From: Amylostereum areolatum
Lineage: Eukaryota; Basidiomycota; Agaricomycetes; Russulales; Stereaceae
Length of the DNA stretch: 64,000 bases
Assembly (NCBI GenBank): GCA_012932865.1
Contig: SAXG01000107.1
Coordinates: 1-64,000, forward strand
Direction of reading: 5' to 3'
Under the pieces are notes generated by a model, which was not told where the DNA came from, ran no database searches, and saw only the letters and a list, made by a program, of their open reading frames with translations. A program made the translations under genes and the position numbers. This document shows positions 15,406 to 27,200 of this stretch, piece after piece (position 1 is the stretch's first letter; every line of letters starts with the position of its first letter).

Positions 15406-16151
15406 TCAGCTATTGCATATAGGGTCGGAGGGATTCGCGACACAGTAATCCGTGCTGACGCAGTACTGAAGGCGAACAATCAGTCAAATCACGCTACTTA
15501 CTCCGAAGGAATGGAGGAAAACCCCACCTGCTGTCCGATAACGAGGTTATCGCACGCGTCGTCGACGTCGTCGTTCATTTGAACAAACTGACTCTGAGTG
15601 ATCTTCCATTGGTAGATGAGGCTCTGGCATGTCGTCTCGCTCGCGGGAACGTCCACTGTGCACGGGGGAGTATATTCTGTTGTATTAGATGAGGAAGAAT
15701 GTTTAGGAAGGAAGGCCCGGTGATCGAAAACTGGAACCAATACGTACGCCTGAGGCAAACCGGAGTGCGTGTCGTGAACGGGTTGTCGCCTGAAATGAAA
15801 GTGAGCATGTACGCCACGAGGGGCTAGTAGATGATAGGAGACATACAATCTAGGTTGGGGTTGCAACCCTCGATCGTGGCTATGGGGACGTAATATGTGC
15901 TAGAGAGGGATTGGCAACTTTCTCCCGCCCTGCCATACAGTGAGGATCTGGTTAGATTTCCATAGATGGATTGAGACTGGGCTAAGACGTACTTCGCATT
16001 CACAGTCTCTGCAAGAAGGGTCAGCATTGTATCGGATATGATGTGTGCCAGACGGTCACTCACCGACACATTGTGTGCGAGGACCCTTTGCTTGAACTTG
16101 AATGGCGAGAGTACCGAGGAAGAGAGAGATAAGGCCGGCAGAGAATAGCAT
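15406..16151 (-). CDS. LysM-like small secreted protein 1
   Basis: Predicted secreted protein of roughly 120 residues in several short exons. It starts with a signal peptide (MLFSAGLISLFLGTLAIQVQA). A LysM-like block follows (AGESCQSL, then TIEGCNPNLDC and PVCL), then a cysteine-containing C-terminal part with WKITQSQFVQMND, DACDNL and CVSTDYC, ending CNS. LysM domains bind chitin-type glycans, and small LysM proteins of fungi can mask or remodel cell-wall chitin. It is paralogous to the gene at 55687-56422, sharing exon order and the CVSTDYC ending. A TATAAAT word on this strand at 16233-16239, about 80 bases upstream of the start, is a plausible TATA box. Ligand binding is inferred from the family only. 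Confidence 0.8.
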
Positions 16152-16152
16152 A

Positions 16153-16704
16153 ATGCGTGAAGTTGAGTCTGGGGGTGGGAACAGGGATAGGGAGCGATGA
16201 AGCTGCTGGATTTCCTCCTTCCCGACGCGGACATTTATAGCTGCCCACTCTAGTTCCAAAGGCCCGACCGTACACGCGGGGAAATGCAAGTGACGCGTTG
16301 AGCGCATCGTCGAGCCACGCGGTTGTCCGCCAACGCACACGGATTCGTCAGGTGCAGGCTAGCCCCTGCTAGCCCCGGCGATGTACCGCACATCTGCCTC
16401 GGTATTGCCTCCGCGGTGCAAAAACAAAATAAGAGATACCGCAATCGCGTCAGCGCATACCGCGTGTGGCGAAGTCGCGTTCTTCGCTGGAGCGCGCATG
16501 TAGAGATGCTGGCCTAGTTTAGCGTCGAGCTTACGAAGGACTCGGAAGGAGATCATGGGATGACGCCCAGAAAGGTGGTCATGGCTGAAAGAAGATAATC
16601 GGTGAGTAATCACATGGTAACATACAGGAAAGAAGGAAACGCCAGCCTGAGCCAAGGAATCGCGACACGGGCGAGGAAGTGAAGAGAGAAGGAGCGATTA
16701 TGGC
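16153..16704. promoter_or_regulatory. Upstream region of LysM-like gene 1
   Basis: No gene seen. It contains the candidate TATA box for the minus-strand LysM-like gene (TATAAAT at 16233-16239) and the 3' flank of the CBM19-like gene. Confidence 0.4.
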
Positions 16705-17717
16705 CTATGCGGCGCCCGAGGGTCTGGGAACATTCGTGAGGAAAACGCCTCCTGCTTGTGAAGATGAGGGGAGGATGGAAGTTAAGGCGATGGGCGGGAG
16801 AGATGTAGGAGATGCGGCGCGCACGCCTCCCGAGGACGACGCCGGTAGGGAAGAAACCCCGGCTGAAGGAGCAGCAGAGACAATGGTTGTGACACTGTCG
16901 GCAGAGGCAGTGAGGGAGGAAAGGATGCTGGGGACTGCAGATGCCGGGATTGTCGTGGTTATGGTGGTAGCGATAGGTGTGCCGACGGTGCTGGTACTCC
17001 CAGCGACGACAGTGACGGTCGCGGTAACTGTGACAGTTTTATGGCTGGGTGTCCCATTGCTGTCTCCGTTGGCACTATCGTCGTCACAATCGTCATCGTC
17101 GCCACCACCGTTGTCGGAAGAGTCGTCGTTATCGTCACAGTCATCGTCCCCGTCGTCTTCCCCGCCATCGGTAGGAGACGTTGAGTTGGTTGTCGAAGAG
17201 GTGGATGAGTTAGACGCAGTGGGGAAAGGGATGACAGTGTTGTTGGAGTCGGTAACATTGAACCCGCCAGTGGCACCGGTGGCCGTGAGGATGGAAAGAG
17301 CGTTATTCGGACTCGTGCAGGCAACAAACTATACTGAATGTCAGGGACAAATGATAGTTGGGGAAGAGGGTTGCACGCACTGTTCCGTTACTTCGCAGAT
17401 TGGGCAAGGCGAAGCAGGATTTACTACCTGGGCAAGCTTGCGTCTGCCACTTTCCACCGCTGCAAGTAGCAAAATCATTCTTAATGCAAGCGTTCTGGTT
17501 GTCTAAGTAACACAGGTTAGATATGAAGGTAGGAAGTATGAAGCCACGAAGACGCACCGGTGCAAGGCGAGCTAGTCGTCAGGTTGACAAACTCGGCATT
17601 GAGACGCTGGGCATCCTGGCCATTCGCCAAAAGTGTGGCGTTGTCTACCCCTACGGGTGCGGCAAGAGAAAAGGATGCCGTGAGCATGGCTAGGAGGGCA
17701 AATGAGAGTGGGTTCAT
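16705..17717 (-). CDS. Secreted CBM19-like protein with Ser/Thr-rich, probably surface-anchored tail
   Basis: Three exons. The first gives a signal peptide (MNPLSFALLAMLTASFSLAAP) and a short linker. The second carries a cysteine-rich module, PCT..NQNACIKNDFATC then GGKWQTQACPG and SCFALPN, that resembles the CBM19 chitin-binding fold of basidiomycete secreted proteins. The third reads VACTSPNNA and then a long low-complexity region: Ser/Thr-rich, an Asp-rich block (GGEDDGDDDCDDND and similar), a Thr/Val/Ala-rich stretch and a mildly hydrophobic end. This is the layout of a heavily O-glycosylated wall or GPI-anchored protein, though no clear GPI site was established. The alternative start at 17732 adds five residues; 17717 gives the better signal peptide. 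TATATAAAG on this strand near 17848-17856 may be its TATA box. Confidence 0.75.
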
Positions 17718-18087
17718 GTCGTCGAGTTGCAAACGTTAGGCGGAAGGAACGCGTCAAGAGTCGAGTGCGAGAAGTCGTGTGTGTGAGCACCTGGCTCGAG
17801 GATGATACGAGCAGAGAGAGATGAGATGAAAGCCCATTTCGTAGAGCTTTATATATGGAGCTGGAGACAATGGCAAGAATGCAGAACGGAGAACAATAGC
17901 AGAAGACTTAAAGCCGCAGGCCCGCAGAACACAATGGGCGACAATAATAGATCAGGCACGTGCATCGATTGCTTACGCAACGGGCTAGTCGGCGTGAGAA
18001 ACTCGGTGGTGCCTCATATCGTTGCAAGGCAAGCGCCCCTAAGACACCGACGACCCCCATCGACCTCAAGCATCCTCGTCGCCCAAC
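17718..18087. promoter_or_regulatory. Shared divergent promoter of CBM19-like gene and RPS26
   Basis: The two genes diverge from this 370-base stretch. A TATATAAAG word near 17848-17856 points toward the CBM19-like gene. No TATA box was seen for RPS26. No coding signal. Confidence 0.45.
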
Positions 18088-18739
18088 ATGGTGAGTCTTT
18101 GTTGCCCCACCACTCGTTCTCCAGGCTGCAGGGTTGCATGGGGAGCTATTGGGACAAGAATCGATGGATGGATGCTTTCGCGCGGGATGGATGGGCACTG
18201 GCTTGACTGGATGACGTCCTCCCAAAAACGATCAACGTTTTGACACTCCTCCTCAGACCAAGAAAAGAAGAAATGGCGGCCGCAACAAGAAGGGCCGCGG
18301 CCACGTCTGCTTCCTCCGCTGCTCTAACTGCTCTCGCGCCGTCGGCAAAGATAAGGCCATCAAGAGGTTCACCGTAAGGAACATGGTCGAGAGCGCCGCT
18401 GTGCGTGATATCTCGGAGGCTTCGGTCTACCCTGGTGCGCTGTTCAATGACTTTTCTTCATCTATCGCATCCTAATCATCGCACAGAGTACGTCATCCCC
18501 AAGTTGTACATAAAAATCGTCTACTGCGTTTCGTGCGCTATTCACTCGCACGGTATGTCTTTTCTACTCTCAATTTGCGCTACCCCGGCTGATGCGCTGT
18601 AGTCGTCCGTGTGCGCTCGCGTGAGGGTCGCCGTAACCGTGCACCTCCGCCTCGCGTCCGGTGGAAGGATGGAAAGAAGGTCAACCCCGCCGTCGTTGCG
18701 GCTGAGGAGGCCAAGGCTGCTGCTGCACGAGGAGCATAA
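18088..18739 (+). CDS. RPS26: 40S ribosomal protein S26 (eS26)
   Basis: Structural protein of the small ribosomal subunit near the mRNA exit channel. The start codon is alone in exon 1 (18088-18090), as in many fungal ribosomal protein genes. Exons 2-4 are 18257-18434, 18487-18552 and 18603-18739. The protein starts [16 protein letters not shown], contains the zinc-binding CxxC pair in [14 protein letters not shown] and a second pair around YCVSCAIHS, and continues with [13 protein letters not shown]. The lysine/alanine-rich end is AKAAAARGA. Length and motifs fit the family fully. It is the most strongly conserved gene in the window and anchors the strand and intron reading. Expected to be constitutively expressed. 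Confidence 0.97.
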
Positions 18740-19022
18740 GCATACTCATTGTTGTATTATTTGCCATGCATTCGACTGTTCTTTCCTCCTCCCTGCACCC
18801 TTATACTGGCTGTATGCGACCGCTGCAATGCCTGAACAGTCCGCGATCTATCATGCTTGTGAAAGCCAGTGGCTAATAACCTCCACCATCCCCGGTGTAA
18901 CCTTTAGAAATGGTCTCATGATCGTCATCATACCAGCCCTGCTTGCTCATGCTGCGCGACAAAGAAGTATGATGTATAAAAAGCTCGTCTTCCAACAATA
19001 TACAGTGAGGATGACTTCGTTT

Positions 19023-22000
19023 CTAAGCATGCGGCGGTCTCCGCTGAACGACGGGGATCGTAACCTCCCACCACAGGTCATGCCGTGGCGACTGCACGAG
19101 TACCATTTCGCGTGGCCGCTGGAGTACAGGCGTCCGCGGAACGTGTGATAGTTCCGGACGCAGCGAAGTACGCTTCAACTTGTGTCCTGCCGAATCCTCT
19201 GAAGCCTGGGGCATGTCCGACAACTCCATGTAAGTCGTGGCGACGATCAGTTTGAGGGAGCCATCCTCTAGGTTTTGGCAATTGCTGACGGACCAGCTTG
19301 TAGGCGACGCGCCACCAGCACCGTATCCGATGGTGAGCCTTCCGTCACCGGCCGCCAGTGGAGGCTCCGCACCGGTGGACGGAATGTACAAGGGTTCTGT
19401 CGGGAGAGCAATGGTGTAAAAGCACTAGGAAAATAAAAAGAAAGAGAGAGTAGGCTTGCCGATGCTGAAGTCACTCTTGTTGAAGTAGAATAGGTACGGA
19501 TAGAGTGAAACTTTCGTTGTGTTGATGAGCTCGAATCCGTACTTGTCGTTTTCGTTCACGGTTATGTCGATGCGATCATCGACAATAATGTTCCGGCCGC
19601 CCGGGGAGGGCTTTAAGCACAGTTGCTCCTGGTTGTCAAATAAGGTCGCGTACTCCTGAAGCTGGAAGCACGACATTAGTACTTTGCTTTGGAAGGCTTT
19701 CCCTTTGTGTGTATGATGGCGAAGGTACCAATAGAAGTGGGCTGCTGATCGGAGGACACGGATGGTACGCTGGGTAGGATCGTCCAAAGTGAGATGAATG
19801 GATGCATATTTGAGACTGTTGGATGGATCTCGATCTTTCAAGAGAGCGACGCGTACACGGTGGCCACCGTTGTGCTCGAGGCCGACGTCCGCTTCGGATC
19901 GGGTAGGGGTGGTTAAGAACGTCCTGTGCCCCGGGGGACAGTGGCGACTTGCCTCGACCAGCGCCTCGTGCAGGGGAACGAACGGAAAATCTTCAGGGAC
20001 ATAGACCTTTAGGGCGGAATCGTCTGGTGAGCGGGACGCATACGTTTGGACGGCATAGGCGAGCAAAGGGATGGAGGATACATGAAAGCCATCCGTGTAA
20101 TTCAATCGCGTTTCGAATGTACCCGGCTGGCTGGCAATGAACCTCCCAAGAGTGAGGCTGTTGATGGTATTGTGTTCGTGGATCGCATATTCGCTTCCCT
20201 CGCTGACGCCGTGTGCTGAGCCTGCCTGCATGGTTATGACGCCATTGACAACTACGACCTTGTGTAGTGCGTATGTTCTCCGTGTCGAGCCTTTCCTCGG
20301 GCTGAATAGAACCCAATTTTGGTAAACGCCTTCGCAGACTGGATTCTGGCTAGCGAAAAAGGGAGCAGACGTCAATATACGAGCTCGTGGTACCCTAGCG
20401 CAGCCGCGAACTAACCGTGAAAGCAAGGGGGCGAGACGCTGTACGAGGGCCTTGTACGACAGTTGTTCCGATGGCCCGAGGTTCTGCAATGTGCGGAGAA
20501 GGGCAACGGTGAAGTCTCCGCCTTCATGCGATTCGTGGGCGGTTTCTCCAGAGCGGCAGGCAGCGAGAAATACATGTGATCGAAGGCCGTGGGTGGCGAA
20601 GCCAGGACAAGGCCCGATGACACGCGTGACGGATAAGATTTCTCTGTCTAAGTTTGGCGATACGGGGCGACGAGCAACGAAGCCTCGAGCCGAAGAGTCT
20701 TCATGAATCGCGCGTGTTCCCGATCCCGCGAAACACGAGTCGAATATAACGGTCTGAGAAAGGGCATAAGAACCTATATGGCGCTGAATAATGAAAGAAA
20801 AAGGACCTACGATGTTGTTTCCCTTTGCGTCAGCGAGGTTGTCAAGAAGGATTGCAATGGTGCGGTCGGGAATTCCGTGGGGCGCTTGTGGATCCTTTTC
20901 TCCTTCAACGTAGTCGTGCGGGATGATCATCTGAATCTTCGCGTCTTTTCCTCCAGCTTCCCAATCCTCAGGAGACGCTACCTCCGCTCCATGGCCAGCA
21001 TAATATATCAATATGGGATCGTTCTTGATGATCGCGTTGTTTGTCTTCAAGTTGACCACTTCGTCGAGTATCGCCCTGCGAGTAGCGTCCTCGTTAAGGA
21101 GTGTCCGGATGCGAGAGGATGGGACGTTCATTCTGTCCTCGAGATACGTTTTGATGGCTTTGGCGTCGCGTACGGCGCCTGAAAGGTTGGGTAACGTGCT
21201 TGAGCTGTGCTTGTACTTGTCGATGCCGATGATGAGCGCGAACAAGTGGGAGCGCATGCTTCTACTAGGACTCAGTGGCCGCTCACGACCTGGGACGCAT
21301 TCAACCTACATCTGTACGGCGGGTTCTATTGAAGGTACTATGTCCATCTCGTTGAAATGCGTGTCTGCGAGGGATAAAATCAGGTTGCTATCTCAGGCGC
21401 AGACGTAACGTAAAACGCACGGGGGTCAAGGTCATCCATGTTCTCCACATGCACTGGTTCGTTCAGGTACTTCCTGTGTGTTTGACATGTCAATATGACA
21501 GAAGGTGGAGAGCGACGAGTTGCGTACGTACGGTTTCACGCTTGATGATTCGATGATAAAGGGCACAAAGATTTCATCGCGCTGGTCGTGACTATAGCTC
21601 ACGTTTGTCGCAGCAATGTCCCCTCCCTCGGTAATGTAGAACAGTACGATGTCTGATAAGCCAGTTAGTATGCAGCGCCAGGGATCACGGTACATATGGC
21701 ATACCAGGCTTCATACCATGGTGTATAGCGCGATTCAGGACCACAAGGGGACCTATATAAGCGTTCTTGTCAATAACCTGGCAAATTGCAGGGAACGCCT
21801 CAAAGCATACCGTTCACAGTAGGCTTCAGATGGTCGCTATTCTTACCATCGTGTCCGTCGGCTCCAAGGGCTCTATATGTTCGAGGCGCTTGAGAACGCG
21901 GTGCATCATAATGTGTCGTGCATTGCATGATTGGTGAGGTCGATACGCATGGCCATTGTCCGTAGAACCGAAATTCTGCGGCGGAGTCTAGCGGAGCGAG

Positions 22001-22941
22001 ATGAAGACCTATGAACGGACCCGAAAAGCTCGCCCCTGCATTGCGGATGACACCCCGAAAGGCTGGATGGACGATGTTCCTTTTCAATGAGCTACGAGAC
22101 TGCTTCATCGTGTGAATGGCGATGCGAAGGCCCCCAGAGTTTAGTGCCACTCCGATGCAGTCGACAGTGTCATGATGTGTCTCTGGATAACGAGCTGTGA
22201 GTCTGAAGATAAAGGTGAATTGAAAACACGTACCAGTCCAGTGAAAAGCGGAGAGAGATATTGGAGCCGAGAATTGCTCGTCAGATACAGGGTATGGAAT
22301 GCTCCAGCCACGACGAGAATGGCGATGGTCTCGATATACATAATCTTCAGAGGCGTCAGTATATGTGCGAGATCTTCTTCAGAATTCGTACATATTCTCT
22401 AGGAGGTTATTCGTCATCAGAAATTTGAGCGATGAGAATGACAGCGGCCTTACCTCGTCGATTGCCTGGTAAAACAAAAACTCGAGCGTCGAATGAGGTG
22501 CAGAGGATACCGCCGATGCGAGCGATGTACCAAGCAACGGGGCTGGGAAGGTGGTCCTCCTCGAGACGACCACATCACTAACCCGAGTGCGACTGGATTG
22601 CCCTTCTCCCGTGATGACGAGTCGTTCAATGGAACCGGCCTTTGTCTGATAGAATACTGAGATTGAATACGCTCCAGTCTAGAAACCATGTCAATGAGGC
22701 AAGGAGCGCCTTTAAACGAGAAACAAGACCATACGGTATGAGCAGTGATCCTGGTGTGTGGAGCGGTAGACGATACCGAAATATGATACCGAGGTCGGAA
22801 GCTACGGCAGGAGGCATCGACGCTATTGAACATATTGATGCTGGTCAAGCCTGTGGAAGGGGATTCGACTGCGTGAAACAGAGATACGCCTGTGGAGGTG
22901 CGGACGGCCGCCAATGTAGTGCCGATGGACAGAAAGTTCAT
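19023..22941 (-). CDS. Lectin-like/caspase-domain fusion protein A
   Basis: Large gene of 13 exons read by matching it to the neighbour at 24273-28166. The N-terminal third (MNFLSIG start at 22941) shows repeated beta-strand blocks such as SISVFYQTKAGSIERL, RRGWSIPYPVS and DIVLFYITEGGDI, resembling blades of a fungal lectin-type propeller. This is followed by a caspase-like (peptidase C14) domain: LFALIIGIDKY, then ILIYYAGHG with the catalytic His, IPHDYVEGE, and VIFDSCFAGSGTRA with the catalytic Cys. A C-terminal region of about 400 residues follows, with YALHKVVVVNGVITMQAG, HFYWYLRHH, YLFYFNKSDFSI and VTIPVVQRR. One intron appears to use a GC donor (near 19460). A 7-base micro-exon lies at 22392-22398. 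I infer a glycan-sensing protease, perhaps in regulated death or non-self defence. Caspase assignment is firm, lectin assignment moderate. Confidence 0.82.
22392..22398 (-). other. 7-base micro-exon of fusion gene A
   Basis: AGAATAT is bounded by TAG acceptor and GT donor. Without it the frames of the exons on either side do not join. The same heptamer with the same surroundings is at 27626-27632 in gene B. Confidence 0.7.
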
Positions 22942-24272
22942 GAGGGGTATGCGTGGTTAAAGGGCGGTTGTTTTCGCAGATGACTCTGGGTTCTTATCGT
23001 ATCTCGGCAGGGATAATTTTGGGATGGGATTGGGTTGGGATTGGTGCAACGCGAAAAGAATCATGTGGCGCATATTGCATGCATGCGAAGGGCGGAAAGG
23101 TGCGCCACACCATTCCTGTACGCCGTTCCGAAGAGAGATGCTGATTATGCACCAGGCCAATACATTCGATACCCTATAAGGCATTGGACATCGACAAAGA
23201 AGCTGATCTTCTGGGCGTATGTACGTTCAGCATTCTTCGTTCAGCAGCCTTCCCATACGTCTCCATGGAATCTCAACCTGGAGGGGACGAGGAAGACCAC
23301 ATATCAGTCCACGCCAAACGCACTGGACGATCGAGAGGATACCCTCTCACATATGCAACGACCGCGGCCCCGCTCGCCGGATCGGACATAGACTTTCGTG
23401 CGGTCGAGTGTCTTCTGTATTCAAACTTTCGAACTCATCCTATTCATTTACCAAGTTAGACCAGCCTCGTGCCTGAATGCCTGCGCAAAGGACTGGCCGT
23501 GTTAGAAACATCCACCGATTTGGTCAAAATCAACGCCGTGCGGTTGGAGGCGACCTCCGATGTAGATGGACTGTTGGCTGTAGACGGACTTCTCTTATTC
23601 GGAATCCTGGCGGAACAATCTCCATGTGTCCCTCCCATTGCTAAACCCTGAGATAGATGTCATGCGTGGCTGAAACGGTGGGCCGAGGGGGAAGCGGGTG
23701 ACAGTGACAGAGGTGGTATAACGATCCCGGTCACATAGCGCCGCCACTCTTTTGGGAGCCTGTGCTCTAGGCAGCTTTGAGGTAGCATACACTGACGTTG
23801 ATGGTCGTTGCAGAGAAGAACTGGATCCACATGTAACTTGATGGATACCTAAACTGCCAGTGTCACAGCTAGAACGCGCCGTAAGCATGTCCCACATGAG
23901 ATGGTGTCGACGTTGTAGATTTCATACGGAACGCTGGATTAGTCCATCTGCGAGGAAGGCGGAGGAGGCATGACCATGGTTGATGGAGAAAATCCAGTCA
24001 TGACGGCAAACGTGAGCAGAAAATCGAGGTGACCCTGTTGAGAATGTAAGTCCCGTCTGACATCAGTGGGAAACTAAACACGTACCCTCCACAACTAACG
24101 ATCTGACCGGGATCGGCCGCCTTCAAAAAGATTCTCTCGCACCCTGACGATATCCCCCAAGGCCTGACGAGCCCAGTCGTACCGCGCGACGAGATGGGAT
24201 AATTATTCATACAATAAAAATGCCGGTTTCTGAAATAATGTAGACCAGAGCGCGTAAGGAGGGATTTGTTTC
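22942..24272. other. Spacer between the two lectin-like/caspase genes
   Basis: It holds the upstream region of gene A and the 3' end of gene B. Open frames on the minus strand (23456-23897) and plus strand (23184-23459) show no recognisable family. The first hundred bases upstream of both genes share short words. No TATA box was identified with confidence. Confidence 0.35.
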
Positions 24273-27200
24273 CTAACTGTGCGGTCTCCGTTGAACAACA
24301 GGAATTGTAACCGTCCCCCATACATCCTGCCGTTGCGGCGACGCGGACACCATTTGACGTTTCCGCTGGGGCCCGGACGTCTGTGGGACGTAAGATAACT
24401 CCGCCTGGAGTGAAGTACGCTCCCGTTCATAGCCTGGTGGAACCCTTGAAGTCTGGGGAATATCCGACAACTCCATATAGACGGTAGCGAAGACCAGTCT
24501 GAAGAACCCAACCTCTAGGTCCTGGCCGTCGTCGAGAGTCCAGCTTATAGGTGACGCGCCACCAGCGCCGTATCCGATGGTGAGCGTCCCACCATCGGCC
24601 GCGAGAGGGGGGTCGGCGCCCGTGGACGGGATGTACAGGGGGTCTGTCGAGAGATGGTTCGTAAGCCCGCTTAAAAGAAAAAGACGGCCGGCTTACCGAT
24701 GCTGAAGTCGCTGTTGTTGAAGTAAAACAGGTACGGATATAGTGGAATTTTCGATCTGTTGGCGAGCTTGATTCCGTACTTGTCGCCTCTGTTGACCGTT
24801 ATATCGATACACCCATTCACGACGGTGTTCCGGTGATCATCAGGTGTTAGTAGTAGTTGATCTTGGCCATCATATACGGTCGGACGTTCTTGGAGCTTAA
24901 AGCACGACACTTGTACTTGCTTTTCGAGGGCCATTCCTACGCGCGGGTGATGATGGAGGTACCAGTAGTAATGGGCCGCTGAGTGAAGGGTATGACTAAT
25001 GCACTGAAGGATGTCATCCGAGATGGGCAGGGTGGGTGTATATTTGAGACCGTAGCTTGGCGCTTGACCCACCAATAGAGCAATGCGGACACCGTTGTCA
25101 CCGACGCGCTCGAGGTTGACGTCCGCGCCGCATATAGTCGAAATGAGGGTAAACGTCCTGTGCCCTGGGGGACGCTCGTTGCTCGCTTTGGCCAGTGCCT
25201 CGCGCAGGCGATCAAGCTGAGGATCTTCGGAGACGTATACCTTCAATGCTGAATCGTTTCGAGAGCGAGCTGTGTGGGTTTGGAGAGCGAATGCAGGAGA
25301 CGGGATGGAGAACCTATGGAGGTCACTCGCGTAATCCAGCTGCGTCTTGAATGTACCTGGCGAGCTGGCGACGAGCATCCCAAGACGTGGCAAGTTCACG
25401 TTATTGTTTTCATAAATCGCGTATTCGCTGCCCTTGCTGACACCGTGTGCTAAGCCTGCTTCCATGGTTATGACGTTGTCGGCAGCGACGACCTTGTGTA
25501 GAGCGTGTGCCTTCGAGCTCGACGGCGAGTTTTTCCTCATGTTGAATAGAATCCGATCTTGGAAGATGCCTTCACAGAGTGGATGCTGGCTAGTAGTCAA
25601 AATGGCAACAGACATCAGTATACGAAACTTGGCATAGCTAAAAACTAACCCTGAAGGCAAGGGAGAAAGACGCTGTATGAGGGCCTTGTACGATAGCTGT
25701 TCCGATGGTCCGACGACTCGCAACGCGCGGAGAAGGGCAACGGTGAAGTCACCACCTTCACGCGATTCGTGGGCGGTTTCGCCAGCACGACAGGCGGCGA
25801 GCAGGACGTGTGACCGAAGGCCGTGGGTGAGCGCATAAGGGCGGGTCGCACGCGCAACGGGTAGTACTTCGCTGTCCAAACTCGACGGTATGCGGCGCCG
25901 GGCAACAAAACCTCGAACCGAAGGGTCTGCCATCGCGCGCGTTCCTGATCCCGCGAAGCATGAGTCGAATATAACAGTCTGGGAGATTGCGGCGTAAGGA
26001 CACGTTGACGTTGAACATGGAATGGGGAGAACATACAATGTTGTTTCCCTTCGCGTCAGCGAGATCGTTGAGAAGAAGGGCGATGGTGCGGTCAGGAATC
26101 CCGTGGGGCGCTTGCGGATCCTCTTCACCTTCGACGTAGTCGTGCGGGATGATCATCTGAATTTTGGCGTTCTTTCCACCAGCTTCCCAGCCCTCAGCGG
26201 CCGCCACCTCCGCCCCATGACCCGCAAAGTATATGAGAATAGGGTCGTTTCTGCTGATCGCGTCATTTGTCTTCAGGCCAACGATCTCGTTCACAATCGC
26301 CTTGCGCGTAGCGCTCTTGTTAAGGAGTTCCCGGATGCGAGAAGGGGGGGTGTCCATCCTGTTGATAAGGTGGGTTTTGATGGCTTCAGCGTCGCGTACC
26401 GCGCCTGAAAGGTTGGGTAGTGTGCTCGAGTGATGCTTGTACTCGTTGATGCCGATGATTAGGGCGAAGAGACGGGAGTGTTTACTGCTGCGATGGGAGT
26501 CAAAGGCCAGTTGCGACGGGAAACAAAGGCAACGTACCGCTCCACGTCGGGAGACGTTGAAGGTACGATCTCCATCTCATTGAGGTGCATCTCTGGGAAA
26601 ATTTTCGCTATGAGTCCAGATATATAAGTAACATGATAAGTACGTACGGTGGTCGGGACCGTCCAGTTTCCCCGCGTGCACTGGTCTGTTTGGGTCGCTG
26701 CTGAATGTCGACGATCAGCAAACTTGAACATGAACAGGCATAGAGATAGCGTCAAACGTACAGTTTTTGATTCGGTCTAATGATGGATGGTACGAATATA
26801 CCATCGTGGTGGTTGAGTTTGGTACCTACATTCACTGCAGCGAGGGTTCCTGCCTCAGTAATGTAGAAAAGCACAATGTCTGATGCGCCGATCAGGGGTT
26901 ATGGAACAACAATGGCACGGACGACGTACCAGGTTTCATGCCGTAATGCTTAGCGCGATTGACGATTGCAAGGGGCCCTGGATAAGTCATGTCGTCAGCG
27001 ACGAGCTGGCAGATAGAGCACCCATGTCGGGTGCATACCGTTCATCGTAGGCCTTGGGCCGTCATTATGTCGCACAGCTCGTCCATCATGACTGTCGCCT
27101 CCAAGAGTCCTGACATATGTCTGTGGCGGTTGAGAGTTTGATGCATCGCACCGTACGGTGAATTGGGCGATAGAGGTGGTCGTATATTGTCCGTAAAAGC

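Noticed and set aside
16679..17506. Long plus-strand open frame of 275 codons
   Set aside because: It is antisense to the CBM19-like gene, and its Ser/Thr/Val-rich composition merely mirrors the low-complexity tail on the other strand. No start context or splice sites.
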